From Oscillospiraceae bacterium (GTDB taxonomy: Bacteria > Bacillota > Clostridia > Oscillospirales > Ruminococcaceae), in contig DNUB01000004.1 in NCBI GenBank assembly GCA_003508605.1, positions 1-13,765 of the forward strand: 13,765 nt of DNA, in the 5' to 3' direction. The notes below the pieces were generated by a model. It ran no database searches. It saw nothing but the letters and a program-made list of their open reading frames with translations, and was not told the origin of the DNA. The position numbers and the translations under genes are program-made. This document shows positions 1-7,514 of this stretch, in pieces; positions within the stretch are counted from its first letter, which is position 1; each line of letters opens with the position of its first letter.

Positions 1-100
1 TTGAACTGCAATGCTTTTTTCCTTGTTTTTTCGGGGTGCGATCATTAAAACTGCTGTGCTGTGAGATTTTGGGGCGGCTCTTTGGGGATAGTGTACTATT

Positions 101-152
101 CTTTTGTTTTGCTGTTTTGCCGTTTTGTTGTTTTACTGTTTTGTTGTTTTGC
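101..152. repeat. Octamer tandem repeat TTTTGNYG
   Basis: Between 107 and 152 the sequence reads TTTTGCTG, TTTTGCCG, TTTTGTTG, TTTTACTG, TTTTGTTG, TTTTGC: five full copies and one partial copy with an exact 8-base period, preceded at 101-106 by CTTTTG. It lies in non-coding DNA. Such tracts arise by slippage, and I see no function. Confidence 0.8.
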
Positions 153-196
153 TTTTGAACTTTTTATTGTATCTTTTATATTTTTGGAAATTGAAC

Positions 197-229
197 CCTT
201 GCAATATATCCGACATATAAAAGGCAAGG
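197..229 (-). terminator. Hairpin after the last operon gene, weak terminator candidate
   Basis: On the minus strand, just after the stop at 236-238, CCTTGC (224-229) pairs with GCAAGG (197-202), and an inner TATAT/ATATA stem is possible. It is followed by GTTCAATTTCC rather than a clean U-tract, so it would be a weak intrinsic terminator or a 3'-end stabilising stem. The position fits the end of the operon. Confidence 0.35.
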
Positions 230-235
230 CTCAAA

Positions 236-1504
236 TTATTTTACAAATTCTCCGGTGTAGCTAACTCCGTCCTTGTTATACAAAAAGGACAGTCTCAAAT
301 CCTCTTCGTTATAGCAAATTTTGTGTCCTTCCTTAAAGTATACCGAATTGATATTCTTTTCGGTCAGGGCGGTCAAAGTATTTTCCTCAAGGCTGTCCGC
401 AATGTAAAGGGGAAGTATCTCCAGAACGATCTCCCCGCAGCTTTTTTCTTTCGAGTATGACACCAGACCGTTCAAAGAGGCTTTGGGCATGGCGTCGGCT
501 ATATCTAAATAGGGCGTTCTTATTTCGCCGTTTTTTAAGGTGTAGTAATGCTGAACATCCAGGGAATTCATAGGATAATTGCGCATATACACTATACTCA
601 GGGAATTAACGTACTGCATTGCCGAGGCGTGATACAGCTCACCCTCCGCCATATCGAAAAGGTTGAAGGAGTAATCCGTTCCGCTGTAGGCGTCAAAATT
701 TCTCACAAAGCCGTCATAGCTGGAAACCGAGCCTGAATAATATCCGTGAGAAGCCATTTCCTCCGCAATATAATCCACCGCAAAGGCATTTTTCAGCCAC
801 AATAGGCCGATAAAGGAGCATATGCCCTCTTCCTCCGCATACCTGAGATACTCCTCCGACACCGCCAGCTTAACCTTATTGTCGCCCAAAAGCTCTACGC
901 TTACCGCTTTGGGATCGTTTACATATTTTAAGGTTCTTTTGTAGGACTCTCTTACCTCGCTGTTTAAAATCGGGTCAAAATCTCCAAGGAAAACGTCGTC
1001 CTCACAAAAAAACAAATTTCTGTACTGCTCATATACGGGTGCTAAATAAATATAGCGGGAATTTTTCTCGGCAAACATCGAAAAAACCTTGTATAAAAGC
1101 GGATTAACCGTAAGCTCCTTATTTGGATTTTTATTAAGGGTGCAAATGTTTACAAAGCCGTCAAACTCCTCATATTCGTTTAAAACGCAGTATTGGGTTC
1201 TTGTTATCTCGTTGTACAGCGCAGTAACCGCCTTGTTTTCCGCAGAAGGGTTTGCGCCGTTTGCGCCGAAGAAATACTGGAACACAAACTCCGTGCTGTC
1301 GCTTTCGTTGCGGTTAGCCTCCACGGTAGTCCAGCCGCCGCCGGGGGAGAGAAAATTTACAAAACAAAACACCAACAGTCCTGCCCCTATCAAAAGGAAC
1401 AGGACGGCGGCGACAGCTCTTTTTTTAACGTTGGTATCCGACAGCTCTATGCGCTGTACGGGCTTTACATCGTAATTTTTTCTATTTTTTACAGTTCTGC
1501 CCAA
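236..1504 (-). CDS. Membrane-anchored extracytoplasmic protein, sixth gene of the opp operon; faint ApbE-like features
   Basis: I do not recognise this 422-residue protein with certainty. Seen: a short basic N-terminus, one membrane helix at about residues 30-52, then a roughly 370-residue domain predicted outside the cell with only four cysteines and no lipobox. The start is TTG, one base after the oppF stop (TGA-C-TTG). A GGTGAT ribosome binding site at 1510-1515, inside the end of oppF, lies 5 bases before it, so translational coupling to oppF is likely. Segments such as TVNPLLYKVFSMF, LKNAFAVDYIAEEMASHGYY and a late HYYTLKNGEIRTPYL resemble in order the landmarks of ApbE FAD:protein FMN transferases (VNPLL.., GYAVDR.AE.L...G, hHIidP.tG). 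The catalytic and metal-binding residues I would expect are not evident. That link is a hypothesis. The tight operon linkage suggests an accessory envelope part of the transporter. Confidence 0.75.
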   Translation of the reverse strand: MGRTVKNRKNYDVKPVQRIELSDTNVKKRAVAAVLFLLIGAGLLVFCFVNFLSPGGGWTTVEANRNESDSTEFVFQYFFGANGANPSAENKAVTALYNEITRTQYCVLNEYEEFDGFVNICTLNKNPNKELTVNPLLYKVFSMFAEKNSRYIYLAPVYEQYRNLFFCEDDVFLGDFDPILNSEVRESYKRTLKYVNDPKAVSVELLGDNKVKLAVSEEYLRYAEEEGICSFIGLLWLKNAFAVDYIAEEMASHGYYSGSVSSYDGFVRNFDAYSGTDYSFNLFDMAEGELYHASAMQYVNSLSIVYMRNYPMNSLDVQHYYTLKNGEIRTPYLDIADAMPKASLNGLVSYSKEKSCGEIVLEILPLYIADSLEENTLTALTEKNINSVYFKEGHKICYNEEDLRLSFLYNKDGVSYTGEFVK

Positions 1505-1505
1505 G

Positions 1506-2882
1506 TCAAATCACCGAGAAAACGAGCAGCAGGAGGAACAAAACAATTATTGCGCCGATAAATACAAATCCTGCAATCGCTCCTTTTTTGCACATTTTAA
1601 AGTTTCTGATGTAATTATGAGCCTTGAAAATATACGCTGTGGGAAGTCCCAAAATAGGAAGCAGGAAGGAAAGGAAGGCGAACCAGAAGCTTCCCGTATC
1701 TCCCGAGGGGTGCTTAAGAATTTCCTCCTCCGCCTTTAAATCGGCAGTCTCCTCCTCATGCCTTTTGCTTTCGCTGCTTGCGGCTCCGCTTTCGTCAATG
1801 GTGATGGCTTTTACGGGAATGCCCGCTTCACGAAGCTTTTTATACTCCTCGATCTCCTTTTTATTGCCGTAAACGTAATGGTCATACCCTATGTTCACAA
1901 ATTCGGGCTTATCGGTGCTGTAATCGTGGATAGACGGATCGTAGGTGTACAGAACCTTGTTCTTTTCCAGCTTGGGATCGGGAATGGGAATAGCGGAAAT
2001 AAGAGAGTGGGTATAGGGATGGAGAGGGTAGTTGAACAGCTCCTCCGCTTCCGCCACCTCGACGATCTTTCCCTTGTAAATAACGCCGATACGGTCCGAA
2101 ATAAATCTTACAACCGACAGGTCATGGGCGATAAACAAATATGTGAGCTGCTTTTCCTCCTGGAATTTATTCATCAGGTTAAGCACCTGCGCTCTTATGG
2201 ATACGTCAAGTGCGGAAATAGGCTCGTCCGCCACAACCAGCTCAGGCTCCATAACCATAGCTCGGGCAATGCCTATTCTTTGACGCTGTCCTCCTGAAAA
2301 TTCGTGAGGATAGCGAGTAAGATGCTCAGGCAAAAGTCCTACCTCGGTAATCATTTTCTCCACCTTTTGGACTCTGTCCGCCTCGTTTTTGAAAAGGTGG
2401 AAGTTGTACAAACCCTCAGAAATAATGTAATCCACCGTCGCACGCTCGTTAAGAGATGCGGCGGGATCCTGGAACACCATCTGTATATTTCTTATAACCT
2501 CTCGGTCGAGAGAATGGGGAATCTTGCCCGAAATGCGAACGCCCTTGTACTGTATCTCACCTGCGGCAAGGGGGTTTACTCTGATAACCGCACGTCCCAC
2601 GGTGGTTTTTCCCGATCCCGATTCGCCCACAAGGGAAAAGGTTTCGCCCTTGTAAATGTCAAAGGAGGCGTTCTGAACCGCCTTTACGGCATTATCACCC
2701 TTGCCGAAGGTTATGTCTACATTTTTCAAAGAAAGCAGTATTTCTCTTCCGTTTTTATCCTTAGGACCGTGCTCGGGAAAGTGGGTCACACGCCCCTGCT
2801 TTTTTTCTGCTTCTTGGTTATCTGTTGCCAATTTTTTTGCTTCTTTGTTAACTGTTGCCACTTTTATAATCATTCCTTTCAC
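1506..2882 (-). CDS. oppF: Oligopeptide ABC transporter ATP-binding protein OppF with a C-terminal two-helix membrane tail
   Basis: This is one of the two ATPases driving the importer, at the inner face of the membrane. Seen: Walker [10 protein letters not shown] (86-94), Q-loop VFQDP (Q138), signature FSGGQRQR (195-202), Walker B VVADEP (D219/E220), H-loop H253, and the OppF-typical [12 protein letters not shown] (288-299). All key residues are intact. Family members are usually about 310-340 residues; this one is 458. The extra part is a charged linker (about 305-395) followed by two hydrophobic helices (about 398-420 and 432-456), so this ATPase may be membrane-tethered. The start is uncertain: GTG at 2882 has no good ribosome binding site, ATG at 2873 has AGGA too close, and GTG at 2861 has AAAGGA 12 bases away. 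An imperfect 30-bp tandem duplication encodes residues 8-27. It lies 92 bp after oppD and abuts the next gene. Confidence 0.93.
   Translation of the reverse strand: MKGMIIKVATVNKEAKKLATDNQEAEKKQGRVTHFPEHGPKDKNGREILLSLKNVDITFGKGDNAVKAVQNASFDIYKGETFSLVGESGSGKTTVGRAVIRVNPLAAGEIQYKGVRISGKIPHSLDREVIRNIQMVFQDPAASLNERATVDYIISEGLYNFHLFKNEADRVQKVEKMITEVGLLPEHLTRYPHEFSGGQRQRIGIARAMVMEPELVVADEPISALDVSIRAQVLNLMNKFQEEKQLTYLFIAHDLSVVRFISDRIGVIYKGKIVEVAEAEELFNYPLHPYTHSLISAIPIPDPKLEKNKVLYTYDPSIHDYSTDKPEFVNIGYDHYVYGNKKEIEEYKKLREAGIPVKAITIDESGAASSESKRHEEETADLKAEEEILKHPSGDTGSFWFAFLSFLLPILGLPTAYIFKAHNYIRNFKMCKKGAIAGFVFIGAIIVLFLLLLVFSVI
2802..2861 (-). repeat. 30-bp tandem duplication in the oppF N-terminus
   Basis: Two adjacent in-frame 30-base units (2832-2861 and 2802-2831) match at 26 of 30 positions. 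They encode [10 protein letters not shown] and [10 protein letters not shown]. The duplication lies before the ATPase domain, in a stretch with no conserved function, and overlaps the region where the true start is uncertain. Confidence 0.8.
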
Positions 2883-2897
2883 GAAGAAATCTGTTTG

Positions 2898-2913
2898 TCT
2901 CAGAGTCCTGAGA
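2898..2913 (-). other. Hairpin in the oppD-oppF gap
   Basis: On the minus strand TCTCAG-GACT-CTGAGA forms a perfect 6-bp stem with a 4-base loop, 15 bases upstream of the GTG at 2882. There is no U-tract, so it is not a terminator. It may tune oppF translation or be an RNA-processing site in the 92-base gap. Confidence 0.45.
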
Positions 2914-2974
2914 GCTTGTTCCGACGGCGGTGCGCATTTTCCGAAAAAGGCACGGCAGCCTATGAAAACAAACC

Positions 2975-4723
2975 CTAAATATTAAATGCGTTTATCAGCT
3001 TTTCGTGGATATTTTCAATAGCCTCGGGCTTGGAAATTTTAGGCGAACGAGGGTCTAAAAGCCATGTTTTTGCATAATGAGTATCGGATATTTTAAACAT
3101 GGGTGGCTCATAAAGTGTGTCCACTCTGAGACAATAGGGGTTTCTGGGTGCAAAGGAATCTCCCGTAATCTTATTATAAAGAGAAGGAGGAGTGCCTGTG
3201 ATTGAATAAAGCTGCGTATTTCTCTGCGCCAGCTGAGGCAGCGAGGACAGCAGTGCCCACGTGTAGGGGTGGCGGGGATCGTAAAATACGTCCTCCACCG
3301 TTCCCAGCTCGATTACCTGTCCCGCATAAAGAACGGCTACTCTGTCGGCGACATTTGCCACCACGCCCAAGTCGTGAGTAATAAACACTATAGTGTAGCC
3401 AAACTCCTTTTGCAGATCCTTGATAAGCTGCAAGATCTGCGCCTGAATGGTAACGTCAAGGGCAGTTGTAGGCTCGTCGCAGATAAGAATTTTTGGCTGG
3501 CAGGACAAGGCGATGGCAATAACGATTCTCTGTCTCATACCGCCCGAATATTGGAAAGGATAGTCATCAAAGCGGTGCTCCGCATTGGGAATGCCGACCT
3601 TGCGCATAAGGTCAAGTGCTCTGTGTCTTGCCTCCGACTCGGAGCAGTTCTGGTGCTTTAGGATAACCGAGGTTATCTGCTTGCCTATGGTTATGATGGG
3701 GTTAAGAGAGGTCATAGGGTCCTGGAAAACGGTGGCGATTCTGTTTCCTCTTATCTGCGTCCAGTCCTTTTGCTCCTTGATCTTTGCAAGGTCGATAACG
3801 CAGTTTCCGTGAAGCTTATCCTCAGTCTCGTCGGTAAATTTGACACGGAAAGTAACGTTATTGAAAACGCCGTTTCTATCATCCTCGTTTTCCACGTCGA
3901 CGCCGATCCGGAAGGCCTTCATAAACGCCTTTTCCAAGCCGGCTATCATCTTGTTTCTTTTGAACGGGTTATATCTTCCCACCGAAAGATAAATTTCCTT
4001 AGCCAAAAGCTTGTTCCTTTGCCTGGTTTTTTCATTTATTTCATGGCTTGTCTCTTCATGATACTTTGCCTTCAGTCTGGCAAGCTTTTCATGATACTGC
4101 TTTAAGTACTCACTGTCTGCGGCGGCAGCATGCTTTTTTTCAGCCTCGTGCTTTTTGGCTTGGGCTTCCTTAGCCTTGATTTTTTCCTCCAAGTCGGCAA
4201 TTTCCTTAGCGGCCTTTTTTATCCTATCCTTTTCCTTGGAGGGATCAAAGGTTTGCTTCAGATTGAATATATCGGTTTTCCTGGCAATAAGCTCCTTTAT
4301 CTCTGCTTCCGTCTTTTCTTTTTCCTCTGCGGAAATATGAGCCTTGCTTTCCTTTTCCGCCTCCAACTTTTGAATTTCGTTGTAGGTAGCTGCGCCTGCC
4401 TCAAGCTTTGAATACTCGTTAAGCCTTTTCTCTATGCTTTCGATTTTCGCTCTTGCCGAATTATCAAGCTTAACGCTTGTGTCGGCAAGCACGTCGTCGT
4501 CAAAAACAAGCTCGCCGCTGCTGATAAATCCGTTGGAATCCAGCATTCCCGCAAAGGTCTTTGTAAATACCGACTTGCCCGAACCCGATTCGCCTACTAT
4601 GGCTATTGACTCACCCTCGTAAATATCAAGGGAAATATTGCGGATAGCGGTTAAAATTCTTCCTCTTACACGGAACTTAACCTCTAAATCCTTTACCGAT
4701 AACAAAAGCTTTTTATCATTCAT
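2975..4723 (-). CDS. oppD: Oligopeptide ABC transporter ATP-binding protein OppD with a large coiled-coil insertion
   Basis: This is the second ATPase of the importer, cytoplasmic and membrane-associated. Seen: Walker A GESGSGKS (44-51), Q-loop [11 protein letters not shown] (Q334), signature YSGGMRQR (392-399), Walker B ILICDEP (D416/E417), H-loop H450, and the peptide-transporter C-terminal [12 protein letters not shown]. The protein has 582 residues against the usual 330-350. The excess is an insertion at about residues 84-320, between Walker A and the Q-loop. It is rich in K, E and A with heptad-like runs (about 88-245), followed by a short non-coiled part. The C-terminal cysteine cluster usual in DppD/OppD proteins (GC..RC....C) is reduced to FAPRNPYC at about 524-531, so an iron-sulfur cluster looks lost. 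ATG start; 25 bp after oppC. All ATPase motifs remain intact, so it should be active. Confidence 0.95.
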   Translation of the reverse strand: MNDKKLLLSVKDLEVKFRVRGRILTAIRNISLDIYEGESIAIVGESGSGKSVFTKTFAGMLDSNGFISSGELVFDDDVLADTSVKLDNSARAKIESIEKRLNEYSKLEAGAATYNEIQKLEAEKESKAHISAEEKEKTEAEIKELIARKTDIFNLKQTFDPSKEKDRIKKAAKEIADLEEKIKAKEAQAKKHEAEKKHAAAADSEYLKQYHEKLARLKAKYHEETSHEINEKTRQRNKLLAKEIYLSVGRYNPFKRNKMIAGLEKAFMKAFRIGVDVENEDDRNGVFNNVTFRVKFTDETEDKLHGNCVIDLAKIKEQKDWTQIRGNRIATVFQDPMTSLNPIITIGKQITSVILKHQNCSESEARHRALDLMRKVGIPNAEHRFDDYPFQYSGGMRQRIVIAIALSCQPKILICDEPTTALDVTIQAQILQLIKDLQKEFGYTIVFITHDLGVVANVADRVAVLYAGQVIELGTVEDVFYDPRHPYTWALLSSLPQLAQRNTQLYSITGTPPSLYNKITGDSFAPRNPYCLRVDTLYEPPMFKISDTHYAKTWLLDPRSPKISKPEAIENIHEKLINAFNI

Positions 4724-4748
4724 TTCTGTTATACCCTGTCCCTTTCAG

Positions 4749-5717
4749 TTACATATGTGTGCGGGGGTCGGAGGCGTCGCCCAAATTCTGACCGACCACA
4801 TACAAAACAACGGTGATAATGGAGGCGACGGCAACCGGGCTCCAGAACTCAATCTCCCAGCCGGGAGTTACCATTGCGCTTTCGGCTTCGAATATCAGAC
4901 GTCCCAAAGATTTGTCGCTGAGTCCCAAACCTATGTAGGAAAGGAATACCTCATAGGAAATGTAGGAGGGTATCTCCGTTGCAAGCAGGGTAACTATTAC
5001 CGACGTCATAAAAGGCAGTATATTTTTAAGGGCGATTTTGACGGTGGAGGTGCCGAGGCACTTTGACGCCAAATTATACTCACGGTCACGGATAATTACC
5101 ACCTGCGTTCGTATGAAGTAGGCAATGGCAATCCAGCCCGTAATGGTAAGCGCAAGCACCATAGTCCAGAAGCTGGCGGTGAAAAGCATTATCATAACGG
5201 CGATAAAAAGAATATAGGGAACGTTTCCTATTATGTTGTATACCTCCATCATAACGATGTCCACCTTTTTGGAAAAGCCCCAGATCGCACCTACGATAAC
5301 GCCCACGGTCATATTGATGGCTGCGCATACAAAGGCTAAGGAAATGGATATTCTCGAGCCGGTCCAAAGAGCGTCAAAGGTGGACTGACCCGAAGCTCCC
5401 GAGCCTAAAATCCAGTGTATGCTGAAGCCGAATTTTTCGATGGCGGCCGAGGGTGAAAGGTGCTTTGTGGTGGGATCCATAAGATTTTCGTATCGGTCGT
5501 AGTCGATAAAGCAGGGGTAAAGATACGCAAAGAGTATCAGCAAGCCCAAAACCGCAAGTATCACTATATTTAATTTCTTTTTAAAGAACACACGAAATAC
5601 CGAGTGCCAATAAGAGTAACGGGGAGCGGTTATCTTTTCCGATTCCAGATCGTTGTGATCCACTCTCGAAAACAGCTCTTCCTCTGTATAACCGCAGCCG
5701 GTGAAATCATAATCCAT
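4749..5717 (-). CDS. oppC: Oligopeptide ABC transporter permease OppC
   Basis: This is an inner-membrane permease that pairs with OppB to form the translocation channel. Seen: a soluble N-terminal stretch (about 45 residues), TM1 (around KLNIVILAVLGLLILFAYLY), an external loop containing HWILGSGASGQSTFDALWTG (the H-x-LGTD..G.D.fsr.l.G motif of OppC, altered), then about five further membrane helices. The cytoplasmic EAA loop reads EYNLASKCLGTSTVKIALKNILPF, which docks to the ATPases. The C-terminus DASDPRTHM matches the DPR ending of the family. Length of about 322 is normal, making this the least altered subunit. I prefer ATG at 5717 over TTG at 5729, although AAAGG lies 12 bases before the ATG and only 1 base before the TTG. 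It sits 55 bp after oppB. Confidence 0.93.
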   Translation of the reverse strand: MDYDFTGCGYTEEELFSRVDHNDLESEKITAPRYSYWHSVFRVFFKKKLNIVILAVLGLLILFAYLYPCFIDYDRYENLMDPTTKHLSPSAAIEKFGFSIHWILGSGASGQSTFDALWTGSRISISLAFVCAAINMTVGVIVGAIWGFSKKVDIVMMEVYNIIGNVPYILFIAVMIMLFTASFWTMVLALTITGWIAIAYFIRTQVVIIRDREYNLASKCLGTSTVKIALKNILPFMTSVIVTLLATEIPSYISYEVFLSYIGLGLSDKSLGRLIFEAESAMVTPGWEIEFWSPVAVASIITVVLYVVGQNLGDASDPRTHM

Positions 5718-5772
5718 AATTATGACCAAGCCTTTCTGTATATTTTTGTTCCGTTATTTTTCCGTTTAGCTG

Positions 5773-7344
5773 TTACCTGTTTTTGGTTGTAAAGGAGATG
5801 CGGGGATCTACCAGAGACATAAACAGGTCGCCCAAGATAATGGACACCACCGACAGTATGGCATAAAACAGCGTTACGCCGACTATTACGGAGTTATCGT
5901 ATTTGTTGATTGCCTCGGTGAGCAGGTTACCTGCACCGGGGACTACGTAAACACGCTCGGTAATAATTGCGCCGGTCAGCGCAAACAGAACGCTTCCGGG
6001 TATTCCGTGAACAATGGGGATAATTGCGTTTTTAAGTATATGCTTGGAGAATATCTCTCCCTCGGTAAGACCGCCGGATCTTGCGAATTTTACATAATCC
6101 GAATTCATCTGGTCGATCATATATCTTCTTAACCATTTCATAAGGTTGGCTATGGAGGGAAGGGCAAGAGAAACGATAGGCAGAACATACATAAGAACGT
6201 TGGAGGACTCCATGTCAAAGGTGGTGGGAAATCCCGCCGCACCGCCGATAGCCTTAAAGAGGAATATGTACGCAAGGGAAGGAACGGCGATGATAAATAC
6301 TATATAAAAGGTTCCCAGCTTATCTATAAGCTTGTCCTTCCTTCTTGCCATCAGTATTCCCAAGGGCACGCCCAATAAGTAGGACATAATAACCGAGATT
6401 ATACCTATAACAAAGGAGTAGCCCATTTTCGACATACCGTTGCGGTACAGCTCCACATTGGTATAATCGGTGTCAAAACGGTCCTCGTTTATCTTGTTGG
6501 CAAGGCGGGAGCCGCTTACATAGGTGGCGGAATGCAGATTATCCGCACTCATTTCCGTAAGACCTGTGGGGAAGGTGATCTCCGACTGCACATATGCGCC
6601 CTGGCTGGACGTCATGGTCTTGAAAACGTCAACGCCGGAGTTTACGTTATAGGAGGTGCCCAGCCTTATTGTTATAAGATTCTGGTGAATAAAGGGGAAG
6701 GTGCCGTCCGTATAGAGCAGATATCTGTGGGTTGTGCCGTTTCCGATAATGGCGGGAGAAAATCTTCCGTCGCTGTAGGCGGGGTCGTGGAGGGTAAAGG
6801 TAAGCCCTCTGTCCTCGATCTCGTCCTTCACATTATGGATATTGTCCACAGCAATCAAACCGGAAAAATATTTCCAAACTCTTTCAATAAGAGGGATATC
6901 CTTATGTGCAAAAAGGATCTGCTGTCCTCCCGAGGCAACCTTTTTGGGAGTGGACATTACCGCATCCTTTCTGACCACAGTATAACCCTTGGATTGGTAA
7001 TATTCCGTAAACTTCTTAACATACTCCTGAACGATTTCCGAATCGTTTTCCTCTTTTCTTGCTATGGAAACGGCCGCTTCTCTGGTTTCCTCGTCGATTT
7101 CTCCGTCCTTGACAAGCTGAGCAAGGTAGTCGGCGTAGGGCACGTAATCCAGATAGCCGTATTCCTCCCATTTCTGATGGGTATATGTTTCACGGGCATT
7201 GTTCATCTGCTTTGCAAACAGCGGGTCGCTGGCGAATACCTTGTCCCGGGGCAGCATGGTATATATCATGACCATTACTATAATCACGACTGCAATTACG
7301 GATAAAAGCCCGTGCAAAAGACGTTTTAATAAATATTTTGTCAT
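5773..7344 (-). CDS. oppB: Oligopeptide ABC transporter permease OppB with a large external domain
   Basis: This is an inner-membrane permease, partner of OppC. Counting from the upstream GTG at 7359: TM1 lies at about residues 17-37, a large external segment at about 40-308, then five helices from about 311. The EAA loop DYVKFARSGGLTEGEIFSKH.. (421-448) contacts an ATPase, and the end reads DLFMSLVDPRISF, the family DPR ending. Usual OppB proteins have about 305-340 residues; this has 523-528, and nearly all the excess is in the TM1-TM2 external segment. The C-terminal part of that segment, with an ALYRNG-like LYRNGMSKMGYS approach to TM2, resembles the normal loop. ATG at 7344 is preferred because MTKYLLKRLL is the usual OppB opening, although GTG at 7359 is possible. 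A terminator-like hairpin lies between oppA and this gene. Confidence 0.93.
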   Translation of the reverse strand: MTKYLLKRLLHGLLSVIAVVIIVMVMIYTMLPRDKVFASDPLFAKQMNNARETYTHQKWEEYGYLDYVPYADYLAQLVKDGEIDEETREAAVSIARKEENDSEIVQEYVKKFTEYYQSKGYTVVRKDAVMSTPKKVASGGQQILFAHKDIPLIERVWKYFSGLIAVDNIHNVKDEIEDRGLTFTLHDPAYSDGRFSPAIIGNGTTHRYLLYTDGTFPFIHQNLITIRLGTSYNVNSGVDVFKTMTSSQGAYVQSEITFPTGLTEMSADNLHSATYVSGSRLANKINEDRFDTDYTNVELYRNGMSKMGYSFVIGIISVIMSYLLGVPLGILMARRKDKLIDKLGTFYIVFIIAVPSLAYIFLFKAIGGAAGFPTTFDMESSNVLMYVLPIVSLALPSIANLMKWLRRYMIDQMNSDYVKFARSGGLTEGEIFSKHILKNAIIPIVHGIPGSVLFALTGAIITERVYVVPGAGNLLTEAINKYDNSVIVGVTLFYAILSVVSIILGDLFMSLVDPRISFTTKNR

Positions 7345-7393
7345 ATTTTTTTCACTCACTTACGACATTTTTTTACAGGAAAAAAACAAACAG

Positions 7394-7428
7394 GGGCAAA
7401 CCTGACGGTAAAACCGCCAAGTTTGCCC
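7394..7428 (-). terminator. Intrinsic terminator or attenuator between oppA and oppB
   Basis: On the minus strand GGGCAAAC (7421-7428) pairs with GTTTGCCC (7394-7401), an 8-bp perfect stem. An inner CGGT/ACCG stem closes a 3-base loop, and an outer CAG/CTG extension is possible. The stem is followed within 3 bases by TTTGTTTTTTT (7380-7390). This is a typical Rho-independent terminator placed after oppA. Since oppB-oppF have no obvious promoter of their own, it probably works as a partial terminator that lowers expression of the downstream genes. Confidence 0.8.
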
Positions 7429-7441
7429 GAGCCTGTTATGA

Positions 7442-7482
7442 TTTATTGCTGCGAAACGGGGCAATCATTTCCCGGCAATAAA
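7442..7482. other. Second hairpin after oppA
   Basis: TTTATTGC (7442-7449) pairs with GCAATAAA (7475-7482), 8 bp, with an inner CGGG/CCCG stem (7457-7460 and 7471-7474). On the plus strand it is followed by GTTTTTTGTTTT, so it looks like a terminator for plus-strand transcription. On the minus strand it lies 32 bases after the oppA stop and may protect the oppA mRNA 3' end. Confidence 0.6.
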
Positions 7483-7514
7483 GTTTTTTGTTTTAGCATA
7501 AAACCAATCCGGGA

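Larger units (their letters stand above)
1..235. other. Non-coding stretch downstream of the opp operon
   Basis: This is T-rich sequence after the last gene of the minus-strand operon. It contains an octamer repeat (about 101-152) and a hairpin (197-229), listed separately. A plus-strand open frame crosses the repeat, but it encodes only low-complexity hydrophobic sequence with no ribosome binding site, so I do not call it. The gene to the left of the window is not visible. Confidence 0.6.

Noticed and set aside
61..264. Plus-strand open frame of 67 codons with hydrophobic sequence
   Set aside because: It starts with GTG without a ribosome binding site, and its sequence is produced by the T-rich octamer repeat; it also runs into the end of the minus-strand gene.
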